Assembly: GCA_009617715.1 (NCBI GenBank)
Contig: VTFK01000153.1
Span: 1,178,001 to 1,242,000 of the forward strand
Origin: Plectrocnemia conspersa
Lineage: Eukaryota > Arthropoda > Insecta > Trichoptera > Polycentropodidae
Length of the DNA stretch: 64,000 bases
Direction: 5' to 3'
The notes below the pieces were generated by a model. That model searched no databases, was not told the origin of the DNA, and saw nothing but the letters and a program-made list of their open reading frames with translations. The stretch's first letter is position 1. Every line of letters starts with the position of its first letter. Below are positions 49,600-62,184 of this stretch, in pieces. Made by a program: the position numbers and the translations under genes.

Positions 49600-52500
49600 A
49601 ATAAAAACTGAAATAAAATTAAATCGATTTTTTTTAAATTGCCGTACTAATAATTTAAAAATCGTAACACCGCTTAAGAACATCGTAAAGTAAAAAATGG
49701 TTCACAATAAAATATAATATAATACAAAAAAACAATTTTGTAAAAAACTCCACCTCTATATAAATATAACCACATTATTTCACTCGAGTCATAAATTTAA
49801 AATTTTAATTAAACATTTGTAAATATACTATCGTGGCTCGTATCGACATTGAATAGGCTTTCGACACTCTTGAATCCTATGACTGATTTTATGCCTGATA
49901 AATTCAACTCTTAGAAAGATAAGCACCGCAGGGCACCATTCTCAGGCCTCGTCTTTTTCTTTATACATTACAACATTAAATGCGGCTGCCGCGATATATA
50001 AGTGTTCATCCAGCAGGAAAGTAATTTATATAAGGCTGGAAAACGGTTTGCGACGACTGAACAATTTCTACTTCTTAAAAAAAATGAAATTAAACGATGC
50101 CAAGACAAAGACTATTATTTTCTTAAGATCAAAGACAGCGTTTTCCTCACATATTAAGATTAACGGTGTCAAGTCATTCACTGTGTAAGTTCGATAAAAT
50201 ACCGTTGTTATTGAACTCTCATCTGAATTGAAAAAATCTCATAAATAAAAGCGAACTCTTAGATAAATCCTTGAAACGACATGTCATGTTAAAGGTTAAA
50301 AAAAATAAGGTTTTTGAAAAAATAAAAAAATTAATAACTTGGCAAATACAATTTGTATAACATATAGAAATGAAATAATCTACACCCAGGTGATTACTGC
50401 TGTGTTATCTGTCTATAAATCTTTAGAGAAGATGAGAGGTGCGAAAAGTACGCAAAGCATTCGAATTAATTAACAAAATTAAAGTATTGTTAATTAGTTT
50501 TAGATTGTTTAGATTAAATTAATATTAATTAATAAAGAGATTTTACTATATTTTTATGTATAGATAAAATTCATAAACAATTCCAATTTATAAAATTGAT
50601 TTTTTAAGCCATTCTGTATTTGGTTGATACCTATAACAAAATTAATGTCAGACACTCTGCACCAAATGGGGTTGATTAAACTAATCTGCTAGTGCTACCG
50701 ATCGCATTATATTTAACGAACCGTGCGATATAAATGACTTATATTGATCGTATGCTAATGCCAAATAAATCCCCTAATGCCACTTTATATCTATATGTGC
50801 GCGTGGATATTGACGCTTCCATAAATTTCAATGGTGGTTATTAATCGATTTTAGCAAACCGCAAACTGCGTTACGTTTCTGTCTCCATAACCGTAAGTTT
50901 GCAGTAGTTAAACTACATATGATACATACATATGGAGATACACACGTGAAAGGGGAAATGCACGTTTTAATTAATGACTCGCAACATCCTTTAGTAATTT
51001 CAGGTGAAGTTTTGGAAATGGAAAGCCTTGCATCGTCTGATCTTATTAAGGTTCAGCTTTTCATGGATACGTATAAGTTACGCCAAGTTTCTAAAGGTAC
51101 TTTTGTACAAGATACATAAATGTATACATGTATATGGACATGCTTTGCCCAAGAAATTGTAAGTTATTTTTATACTTTTTTTAACGCGAAAATATGCTAA
51201 TTTATAATCATATCTTTGGCGGACAAGTGGTGACGGATGGCAATTAGACACAAATTAGGCTGTTGCAGTAAAATTTGATTGAAGAATAGTTATATTAGTT
51301 CAAAGGTATTAAATCAGCGGTCGAGGCCCCGCCGGTCACCGTCTTTCGTCGTAGTTAAACAAAGAATAGTATTGCTCTCGCCGCCTAGCTTGTGGCCAAA
51401 TAAATTAGCCTCCATATAGCTTTTGTATGGAACTCCATAAGATATTGGATGGTACATAATATAATAATTATGTGGCGTATGCGCTTTGATAGATGTGAAA
51501 CTGGAAGCATATAGTACTTAAATAAAGTTATTATTAATACTAAAACTGTTTCAATAATAAGTAAACATTGAAAAAAAAAAAACACATCGGACGTTCACAA
51601 CGAACGACAGAAAAAAATTACGGAATATTTTTTTTTAATGAGATAAATGTACAAGTGAGCTATAATATTTTTATCTTTAATCTGAAAACTGTATCATTAC
51701 GACTTGAGGAAGTGATCAACATAGTCTTAAAAATCAATAGTGAACATAATGATCGACGATAAGCTGTATATTTTTTGCGATTTCTACAGAGAAAAACGCC
51801 TCCAAAGCGTACAAATAGATTTTTTCAGTCATTAGCAAACGTCCATAAAAAAATGTGTCATTATGTACCATATAATATTAAAAAAATATTACTATTTCTG
51901 CAGAATAGACACGTGTTGCGAATAGGTGTAGATGTTCACATCTGTCAAGGCAAAAAATTCAAGTGTCTGTTAATGAATCACTCGACGCTCCAAACGTAAC
52001 AACCATTCAGGAAATTCCTTCACAAACATCCTGTACCTGTTAACGAATCTAATTTTAGAACAATTTTTTTTCTACAGTATACTGGCGAAACTCGTCTAAT
52101 ATTAATTTAAAATTCACGTGTGATCAGCCGAGGGGCGGATTGAATTGGCTTGGGGGTGAATTTAGTATTTTTTATATCCATTCGAAAGCCCAAACCCAAC
52201 ATGGGGTTCTAAAATTGGTTGGCCATTTTAACATTTGTCGTGATTAACCTCTATATAAATATTTATTTAATTATATAACACTTCATTTAGCACAGTAAAT
52301 AAATTATGATGGAGTGAAGGTAATTCGTCAGATTTTTAATGAAACTATTCAGAGCTTTAGTGTGAATTATTAAAGCGTTAAAATTTGTTCTCAGTGTGCA
52401 AGGAAAGTTTTTGATTTATGAGAAAGTACCATAAAGAATTTTCGTCCCGAGTGAACGCTGAAGATAAGAGTGGAATGAAATGAAATTTATTTCTCAAATT

Positions 52501-53300
52501 TATCATATCTCTCAAAAGTTTTATTATATTGTTGTTGATGTCGGTTTGATAAATTGTATCTATAATTTATTATAATAATAAGAAACCTTTTTCCTTTTAA
52601 AGAATTATCTTTAAAAAATCCAATTACAACGTAGCTTGTATTATACTTAAGACACCTGATACATTTACAATGAAATCTGATGTTATACAAAGTATGACAA
52701 ATTAAGTGTCTCATTTATTAAAAATATTAAAAAAATATTATTTTTAATTACCAAATATAAGATATATAGCTATATATGTAGATTTATACGCTTATATAAT
52801 TCGTATCGTAAGATTTTATCCACATCAAATTTAATCTATTATAGGTAATAGATTTTATCGAGAGATTGTTTTTTTATACATACATATATCATTGATTTTT
52901 GATTTATTGGTAATCAATACAATAATATTTTGATTGAATTTTAAAATTTGCATATAGCTTATGATAGATTGCGGTATAACAATATTTTAAAGTATTTTAA
53001 ATCTAGTTTTTTAGTATATAAAATTTTTAGTTGAAGTCGATAGTACAACATGTAAAATTATAGCTTTTAATAGCTGAGAATAAATTATATAATATGTGTT
53101 ACAACAATTTGTTATAATTTATTCTTATTACTACATATTTCGAATAAACGAAAACCAGAAATGACATACAGTATTTAACACAACAAACAGTTTCGTTAAT
53201 TACTGCTGAAAAAACTAATATTTTTTTGAAAAAAAGCGCGCTAGCTAAACAATACATTCTACCATGCACATATTACTATTATTTTTCTACCCTTGGTTAC
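49600..53300. other. AT-rich upstream or intronic DNA
   Basis: There is no supported gene. The plus-strand frame at 50919-51119 and others below 80 codons have no recognisable domain. Complex patches at 49850-50060, 50760-50900 and 51300-51420 are unassigned. Confidence 0.5.
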
Positions 53301-53312
53301 CATCTGGACAGT

Positions 53313-53680
53313 TTATATTTGAAGGCATGAACACATTTTGTGGTTGTGTCCAAGAAGCGATGCAATTGGTTTGCAAACATCCTTATCTGTGATTCGAAAG
53401 AACTGTCTTGAACCAGCATTATAAAAGATGTGGCACTTAGTCACTGAGAAGAGACGCAGAAGGACGACACATAGACGCCACGAAGTCACAGCAGCAAAAT
53501 TGAACAAGAGGCTGAATACTTGTTGACAGAACGCGGCGACAAAGGAACGATGGCCAGTCGCAACGCTTCGGCGACCGGCCCCATTATCTCCCCGTAGTAT
53601 GCGATTCATCGCCAACCGACTACCACTTATTCGCCACACTCAATCAGGACAAACTAAAACGATCCATGAAGTGTTGTTGA
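53313..53680. other. GC-richer unclassified block
   Basis: It contains a 108-codon minus-strand frame (53313-53639) and an overlapping open plus-strand frame. Neither shows a domain that I recognise. The abrupt change of composition suggests an inserted, decayed element. Confidence 0.3.
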
Positions 53681-53989
53681 AGCAAAACCATCGATAGCAA
53701 TGTTTTAACCATATAAATAATTTATAATAATTAAAGTAGAATATCTTTAGATTAATAATAAACAACAACAATAACGGAAGATTCACATTTATTACTGTAG
53801 CTATATTTATGAATCATCCTACGCTGCTCGGTCATTAATAGCTTGTATTGCTCTCCTGATTTTTTTTATTTTTATCTCATCCATGAGCAGCAAAATTTTC
53901 ACAACCATCAATCAATCACTTATCCCAGAATATATTAATAGACAACGTTTCACGTTAATTTTATGTTATTAGCCTCGGTGTTGTCACGG

Positions 53990-54275
53990 TGCCGAGCAGT
54001 AACCCGATTTTATGACAGCTTTGCAGCGCGTGGAATACCCTCTTGCTCGCTCTCAATTGTGTATAAGCACGGCTTATTCGGGCAAACTGTCCCACCGCCC
54101 ACCCCCAATCCGCAAAAAGGGGTTCGTCGGCATCGGGTGGTGGGCGGAGGCTGAGGGTGTGCGACTGCGCCCCACATCACGATCTATACGCCAACGCTCC
54201 GGGGGAACAAGAATGCAACGCGAATATCTCGACGTAATTTTCGGATGCCCGTGCCACCTTTGGAAGCTTTGAGAA
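53990..54275. other. GC-rich island upstream of otopetrin
   Basis: It includes CCCACCGCCCACCCCC and GGTGGTGGGCGG-type tracts. Two overlapping plus-strand frames have no domain. It could be a promoter or 5' UTR island or a transposon fragment; no evidence decides. Confidence 0.3.
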
Positions 54276-54801
54276 CGTGTTAATTAAATAACGATAAGGG
54301 CGTGATATAATATTATGCTAAATATTAGGAAAATCACAGTAACATAAGTATTTCTATTTGTTTTGACTTAACCTAACCAAAAATCTAATTAAATAACATA
54401 TCTAAAATTAAATTGAATCTAAATATAATTCATATGCAGAGTGACTTTTATTTTTTGTATAGTATGTGAGAGATAAGCTATAAGTAATATATTATAAGTA
54501 TGTTGGTGGGTCTGTCACTGTCATACATAAATCATTAGGCCAACAATTAACAAATTATCACTAACCAAATTTAATGGTTAGCTTCTACGTGACCACCACC
54601 AATACCTGTACAGTGCTAAATGCGATCATAAAAATGTGCTTTTATCTTGCAAATACTCCATAGTCACAGATATGATTCAGAAAGTAAATAAAATAAAGCA
54701 AACATACTGATAAAATGCATTAATTTATGCTATATAAAAGTAACAGGTAGTTTATAAATAATTTTATCACAGATACTATTGCAATACTGCGTAATTGTGT
54801 A

Positions 54802-54990
54802 CACTCATCTCTCGATTTATGCGGTAGATACGTTCCAGGAAATATCGCGTAAATCGAATAGTAGTCACGTGTACTTTTTAACGTTTCTTTGAATTAAAAA
54901 GCAAACGAACAAAATCTTCAGTGGCACGCGTACACTCAGGACACACTGCATGAGCAGTGTGAGAGGTTTCAGATGTAGGTCAAGTGCAAT
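54802..54990. mobile_element. MITE, family member 2 (truncated)
   Basis: After TA, CACTCATCTCTCGATTTATG, CGGTAGATACGTTC and AATATCGCGTAAATCG match the left end of the element at 46551. The following CTTTTTAACGTTTCTTTGAA, the GACACGTGTGCACTC-like tract and AGTGTGAGAGGTTTCAG match the middle of that element in reverse orientation. The two copies therefore carry opposite interiors relative to this end. The right end is missing. Confidence 0.72.
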
Positions 54991-57697
54991 AAGCGAAACT
55001 ATAGTAAAAACTCGTTTTATAAATTTGTTATGGTTATATACAATAAAAATTTAATGCGTAAAAGCAATATACCTGGAAATTGACAGGAGCAGAGGGGGGT
55101 TAGTGGGTAAAAATCCCACACTACCGAAAGCAGAAAAATATGTTGGAGGTGCCTTTTGAAGGTTTCCCCCCTCCGGAAAAAAATTGTTATGGTTAGGTTT
55201 AGGTTTAAACAGCAAATTTACGTTTCGCAACTAGAATATTCAGTTTTATAGACATTGTAGAGCAGCATACAGTTGCATTATTTCTTCGCTAGTAAAAATA
55301 CATATATCAGTGAAAATGTATTTGGATATGATTTCACTAAAACAGTGAAAATATAAGATACAATATGTGATTCTTTATGAGATAAATATCTCATAAACGG
55401 TATATCAAGCAATATTTTTTTTCGATAGTTTTTTGTATTACTTTGATATAAGTACTTTATAATTTATTTTATGTTTAAGTATTAAAAAGATTCTATAAAT
55501 TCTCTGATCGCTAAATAATAAGTTTATTTTAAAACACGGTAATATTTGAGAAGCACTCGCATACGTTTAATGCAATAACAGCTTGATTTGTTTGATTATA
55601 TGAAGGGAGTTGGACCTTGGTGGTGGAAATCTCAGCTAGCTTATTGGATAGGGATGGTAAATTGGTTTGCGAGCTGACCACGGACGCGTGACTTGATTGT
55701 TAAGACTGTTTTACATTCAAAACACGTGTATATGTGTGTATATATACATATATATCTACGCGCTCATAGACATCTATATTAAATATTATCATGGATTAGA
55801 ATAGAGTGAAGCAAACCAGTTTATAAAATCAGCAAATATTCAATTACGATTAATGAAAAGCTCAATAGCTTTTCTTTCTATAATACATAATATATAAAAA
55901 TGCATTTATTAAATGCATTTAAGCGTTAGTTTATCATAACGATAAATTAAAAATATATTTTAATTTTCCTAGATGCTTCTCGGAAAATTGCAAAGTAAAA
56001 AACAGCGTTGGATCGTTGGGTTCAGTGCGGCTATAAACCATAGGCCATAACCTCAAAATTGATTCTTACGATCAATGAGACACGAGTGGTCGTAATATTT
56101 AAATGTTGCCGATCCCTGGCGTAGTACGTCGTTTCCCTTTCGTCCGCGCTTTCGTTTTCACCGCTAGGTAAAAGTTTCACGGGACGAGCCATAATTGAAT
56201 GCCTTATAAAATGTACGGCGGTTTATTTCTTTTTGCGTTTTTTTTCTTTAAATTCTTTATTATATTCTCAAACTTGAGTTTGAAAGTTTAAAGGGCATTT
56301 TCAAATTCGGTATACTTTGGAAAAGTTTAGCCCTATGTAGGTATGGTCTTATAAAGCTGCCACTTTGGGTGTGAGTAATTCAAATATATATTTTGATCTA
56401 AAATATATAAATTTTGGTATCAGTTAATAAAAACCGCAACGAATCAGTAAGCGTACTAAGAAATCAATATTTTTTCGGTAAAATAAAATTATATATATAA
56501 ACTAAAAAAAAGTCTGTTGTGAAAATGTGAAATATAAAACAAACGATGTGGTAAGATAAATGGACTGAAATAAAAAATCTTCCTGTTGATTATTATAACT
56601 AAAATAGAACATGAATGAAAGTTCATTAAATGAAAGATTTAAAAATAATAAAGGGTTGCCTCTTAAAGCAGTATTGTTAAAAGGTAATGCTCCGAATGAA
56701 AGCCTATTGAAAAGGATGAGGGTCATATGGTTATACAATTTTTACCGTCTAATGTTACATTATCAATGAAACGGCTTTATCGTGATGTTCATCCGAAAAC
56801 TTTGCTGAGAAATATAATGGCTCGATTTCTGGGGGAAAAAATGACATTGGATGCTATACGTATTGGACTATAAGAAACTGAGGTAGATACATCTGAAATA
56901 TGCAGATTAATAAAATAATTAAAATGTTTATCGGGAAAACACAGAGAAGTGTTTTGATCGCGATTCAAATGATACTTTTCAATCATGACTCAAACATCTC
57001 AAAAGGAAGGGAATGATATATCGATATAATAGCTCTTATAAAATATAAGATATTCGAAAATTATCAAGAGAAAAATTATTAAAAAATGAAAAAAACGGTA
57101 ATATGTATTGTAAATATATCATAGATATTTTAACCTTTTAAACTCTTAGTCGAGGTGAGTTCGACATATTTTTCAAGCGGTTTTTTAAATAATTTAGATA
57201 TTTTTTATATCGGAAATATTAGGTAATGTTTTTAAAAAGGGACCAAAATGTAGCGTTCATATTAAGATTTTTATAAACAATGTGTAAACAATAATTGAGA
57301 ATTGAATAAAGCATATCTAAACCAAATTTTGACAGTTTGGATTATCCGTGTTTTTTAGTTTGAGATGCTTTTCTTATAAGTATATGTTATATAATATAAT
57401 TGTGCAGTTGCAATGTAAATTTTAAAAGTCTGTCTCCAGCATATCGGAAAATTTGCTATAATCATGGACCGTACTGAGAATTTTTTAAAATAGTTAATGT
57501 TGTCAAGAATATTTTGAAGAATACATATATTTATAATAAAGATATTATTAACTCCTATAAATACTTTTAATCTTACATTAACGACAGTATTTAAAAATAT
57601 TAGAAAATATAGAAAAATCTTATCTGAAACAGTCGATCGAATTCATGCATTTTTGTAAAAATATTTTTACTTATTCAGACATTCGTTAGATTTTCTA

Positions 57698-57728
57698 TCG
57701 TGTAAATTGGTTTTATCAATTTACACGA
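57698..57728. repeat. Perfect 12-bp inverted repeat
   Basis: TCGTGTAAATTG and CAATTTACACGA are perfect complements around a 7-base loop. The function is unknown. Confidence 0.7.
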
Positions 57729-57849
57729 GAACAAGGAAAAAGGCCGTAAAGCGTGTGCGTTGAAAATGATACGTGCAAGGGAGTGGAAATTTGTACCTAT
57801 TTCGTACCCACGCACGGTGGGGTCGGTTCTTAACCACTTATGTGATATA

Positions 57850-57905
57850 TACCCATGCCTATGTACACGTGCACACGCCTGTATACGCGCACGTGTGCAT
57901 ATATC
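57850..57905. repeat. Alternating purine-pyrimidine tract
   Basis: The segment is dominated by TG, CA, CG and TA steps (ATGTACACGTGCACACG ... GCGCACGTGTGCATATAT) and contains an imperfect inverted repeat around GCACGTG. Such tracts can adopt left-handed or cruciform DNA under supercoiling. Confidence 0.6.
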
Positions 57906-59371
57906 CTATATAAAAAAGTAAATCTCACGTGAAAATTGAGGTCGAAACGCCTCGCCGAAAATATCCTTTGATCATAGCGGTAAAATTCGCTTTTTGATTT
58001 TCTGGCCTATCTCTCTCTTCTTTTTTTCCCTTTTCTATTTCGATATATAAAAGAGGAAGCGTCAGCGTACGAGAATTATTGATACACACATATTGCGAAT
58101 TGTAAGGGATATATATATAAAATAATAATATAATATAACGTTTGTATTATTCCATCGGGGCTATCGTGAAAGTGACACGAAAAATGTGTTATGTACTCTA
58201 TTTAAGATACATAATATACACATATCTAAATTTTAACCATAAAATATAAAGAAAATTACAATTATACTGTTAATTCAGTTTTGACTTGATGAAATTGCAT
58301 TTATGCAGAGATGCAACTAATTTTACAGAAAAAAAACTTTTAACAAAATTCTGCTCGGGTGATTTTTTATTGTTTAATAATCTTATTTAAAAGCTTATTG
58401 TGCTATTAGGGAACAGATGGGACTAATTTATATACAAATACTAAAAATCCGCAGTGGTCTATCTGCATTACATATGGAAATAGTTTAAATATACTGTTTT
58501 AAGTGTGAGATAAAAATAGTGTTGTAAAATTGAACAAATTTAAATAATAAATCAACAAACTTCCACAAAAAAAACAGTACTGTTAAGCATTTTTAAAGAC
58601 GAAATCTACCAGAAATCGTAAGCATAAGCTTTTAGAATCCAACTAAAACAATTACGATTGATTTTGAATATGAATAATTAACAAAATGAAGCTGCGTGCA
58701 TTTAAAAGGATGGACCTAAATTAGTAAGATTAAAGACATTGCTCTTACTAAACTACATCCCGCGGGACAAATCTGATCCGCTGCTTATCTTATTTCGGAC
58801 TGCAATTAGATTAGATTAAATTTAATATTTTTTTTTTAATTTCAAAGCTTGCACTATAACAGAACGGCCGAGTATCGAGATAAAAAGTTGCAAGATATGA
58901 CCTTAAGTGGTGCTCCTATTGCTCTTCGCATTCCACTGTGACGTTGCACAATTCGATAGCTTCTTCAGTGTCTCGTGTAACGATTTTTGCGATATTTCGT
59001 TCTTATTTTATTACCCGTGGATTATTGTGTCACTAATTAAGCCAGAAAAAAAGAAACAAGTGAACTTCAAATGTTGTGATTTTTAAACAGAGTGGAGTAT
59101 GAATTGTTTTGTTATCGAATTAAATGACAAAGAATTATATAGATTATGCGATGAATTTATGTTTGTAATAAAATATTGCAATTTACGTGTGCATTATCAG
59201 ACTATGCACTTTAGCAGAAAAGATGGAAAGGTTAAAACAGAATTTTTCACTACAAAGCTTTTTTCGCAAAATTCCTAAATTTATCTATTAATTAATTAGA
59301 AATTATTTTTTATAGCATTAAATTTTACTGTAGATTAAAAAACAATATTAATTAATAATAAAAAAATATGG

Positions 59372-60775
59372 ATAACAATTAAAGGAATTTATTACTTCTC
59401 AAAACATAATATGTGAACAACAATCGGGATTCAGAGAAAAGCATTCCACTGAAACTGCATTACAAGTAGTGATAAATGATTGGCTGTTGGCTAAGGATAC
59501 AAACAAAATCATTGGAGCAGTTTTCTTGGATTTCAAGAGAGCCTTCGAAACAATAGACAGAAAAATAATGTTAAAGAAATTGAGAGTATAGGTATAAGTG
59601 ATATAGTTTTAAGATGGTTTAATAATTACTTATATAAAAAGAAAAAAAAAAGTTAAAATAAATAATGTATATTCTGAAGAGAAATTAGTGTCTTATGGAG
59701 TACCACAAGGGTCTAAATTGGGACCATTGTTATTTGTTTTGTATATTAATGATATAGTTAATAACGTGAAAAAATGTAAAGTTCATCTATAGCGGATGAC
59801 ACATTAATGTATTGCATAGGTGATAACATTAAAGAAATTGTAAATAATTTAAATAATGAATTAAGTATATTAGAAATATAGTTAAAGAATAATGTACTTA
59901 AATTAAATGAGAATAAAACTAAATGTATGTTTATTAATTATAAAAATGTTTTAGATAATAGTAGCAAAATAGTAATAAATAACTCTAGTATAGAAATAGT
60001 GGATAATATAAAATATTTAGGAGTAATTGTTGATACAAAATTAAATTTTAAAGAACATTGTAATTACATATTAAAAAAAAATTAGTAGAAAAAAATAGGT
60101 TTATTATCTAGATTAAGAAATATATTAAGTATAAATACAAAAAAAAAATTTTATAATAGTATAATATTGCCCCATTTTAATTATTGTGCAACACTATTAA
60201 ATATGTTAAATAAATTAGATAAACAAATGTTGCAAAAAATTACAAAATAGGGCAATGAGAGTAATCTTAAATAAAAAAAATAGATTAACTAATTGTAAAA
60301 AGTATGATTGATAGATTAGAATGGTTGAATGTTCAAGAAATATTGAGTATGAATGTTTTAGTATTTATATATAAGTTAGAAAATAATATGTTACCAAAAT
60401 ATTTTAATAAGTATTTAATAAGAAATAAAGATGTACATAAATATAATACTAGAAATAAAGAAAATTTTAAGATAATTAAGTATAAGAAAACGAGTACGGC
60501 TAGGGGAATTATGTACGGAGGTTTTGATTTATAGAATAGTCTTCCAAGAGAAATCCGAAACAGCAAAAATATAACGGGTTTCATAAATGGAATAAAAAAA
60601 CACCTTCGTACATATAGAAATAAATTATAATATTAAGACTTTATTATTGTATATTTTTATTTTTTATTTCTGTTATGTTTTTTTTATATAATTTTATATA
60701 TGTTTACTAAATTTGTTAGATGTAAAGATTAGCTATTAAGCTAAATAAATTAATAAAATAAAATAAATAAATAAT
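59372..60775 (+). mobile_element. 5'-truncated non-LTR retrotransposon, copy 2 (CR1/Jockey-like)
   Basis: Longer than copy 1, it begins inside the reverse transcriptase with QLKEFITSQNIICEQ and QSGFREKHSTETAL. Motif A follows as FLDFKRAFETIDR near 59525-59565, then PQGSKLGPLLFVLYINDI. The catalytic FADD region is disrupted by a stop near 59790, where copy 1 is intact. The C-terminal segment and 3' UTR match copy 1 almost base for base, ending in an AATA-rich tail near 60740-60775. No endonuclease is encoded. Confidence 0.92.
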
Positions 60776-61158
60776 AAATGCTATATGCTGAAACAATTTG
60801 GAGACCGTAAATGTACAGAGCTTTTTCAGCAAAATTTTAGTACTAAAATTAGGATTAGAATTCATCGTAACGATATAGAGATTCTAATACTATAATTATC
60901 GTTGTAAATTATGTGAATAACTGTAACTTATTTTTATAAAAAAAAATTGGACATTCAGTTAATAATTTATTTAAGACATTTATTTTAAATTAGAATTATA
61001 TATCATTATTTTATTTAATCAGCGTAAATAAATATTCAACGCATCGAATAAAAACCCACTAAAGCATAAAAAATGCTCGATTTTTAACCGTTATTAGAGC
61101 TTTAAATAAGAAAAAATTGAATGGTGATTAAAACAAATTTTAAATGGAGATTCATATA

Positions 61159-62178
61159 CAGGCGGCTCTCGACTTTCGAACGTTCGACTTTCGCACAATT
61201 CGCTATTTCGCACATTTAAAAAAAAAACATTTTTTTTTAATTTTTTTTTTTTAAAAATATTTAAAGTGTTGATACGAACAAAAAGAAATCAAGGACTCAT
61301 AAACTTCACACGATCGAAACAAAGATGGAAATTATTAGACATTCTGATAGCGGTGAATCTTTTGCTTCAATTGGACGTCCGTATGATACAAACTGATTTA
61401 CGATCAATTTTGCAAAATAAAAATATAATTAAGGAATACGTTGAAAATTGTGGAAATTAAAGATATATTTCCACAATCTTTAAAGATATGTTTCCTAAAA
61501 AACACGGCAAAAAAAACATGTCATCATGGATCGATGACCAACGTCAAAAAGAAGTCACTTTGAGTATTTCAATTATTCAAGCAAAAGCTCTTAGTTTGCA
61601 CAAAGATTGGAAGGATAAATTAAAAAAAAGATTTTAACACGGTTTTTCAAGCAAGTAACGGTTGGTTTTACAATTTTAAAATGAGGTATTCTCGGCTGAT
61701 GCGGATAAAGATGCTGCAAAAGAATTTATTTCCTAATTATCCAAAACTATTGAAGATGGAGAATATTCCTCTTGCCAAATATTTAATGTAGATGAGACAG
61801 ATTTATTTTAGAAAACTCTTTAACAATGAAAAATATGAATGAAGCCTTCACGCATCTTGACAAATTTTTAAATATTATGGAAGATTGTGATTCCAATGGA
61901 GAACGCATATCTCAAGTGCGTAGGGCGGTCAATAAAAACATAGCATGTTATAAAATACTATATGAAGAAAAGAAATGAATAGTGGAAAACAGTTAACTCT
62001 TGATAACTTTTCAAAGGAAACACCCGCAAACCCCACTTAAACATCTTATATTTATTTGATAAATAAATATTTTAAAATACACACAATTTCAATTTTTTTA
62101 CTTCCCTCTACTTTCGAACATTCAACATTCGCACACATTTTCAGGAACCAATTATGTGCGAAAGTCGAGGGCCACCTG
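61159..62178 (+). mobile_element. Internally deleted pogo/Tigger transposon with TA duplication
   Basis: The ends are CAGGCGGCTCTCGACTTTCG and, in reverse, CAGGTGGCCCTCGACTTTCG, with TA on each side (61157-61158, 62179-62180). Inside are pieces of a CENP-B/Tigger-type transposase: ETKMEIIRHSDSGESFASIG and ILQNKNIIKEYVENCG (helix-turn-helix); WIDDQRQKEVTLS and IIQAKALSLHKDW (second DNA-binding domain); FQASNGWFYNFKMRYS; and FNVDET near 61786-61803, the first catalytic acid. The rest of the DDE core is missing. After about 61810 the sequence jumps to a C-terminal-like MEDCDSNGERISQVRRAV segment. Frameshifts add to the damage. It is non-autonomous. Confidence 0.92.
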
Positions 62179-62184
62179 TACTAC

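Larger units (their letters stand above)
55010..59370. other. AT-rich DNA with small hairpins
   Basis: There is no supported gene. Complex patches at 56040-56230 and 57740-58050 are unassigned. Two notable short structures are listed separately. Confidence 0.5.

Noticed and set aside
50919..51119. 66-codon plus-strand frame with ordinary-looking composition
   Set aside because: No domain, no splice context, and too short to distinguish from chance.
56050..56195. Short minus-strand frame beginning MARPVKLLPSGENESADERE, considered as the otopetrin first exon
   Set aside because: It is only about 50 codons, has no phase-2 splice donor at a suitable place, and resembles no known otopetrin N-terminus.
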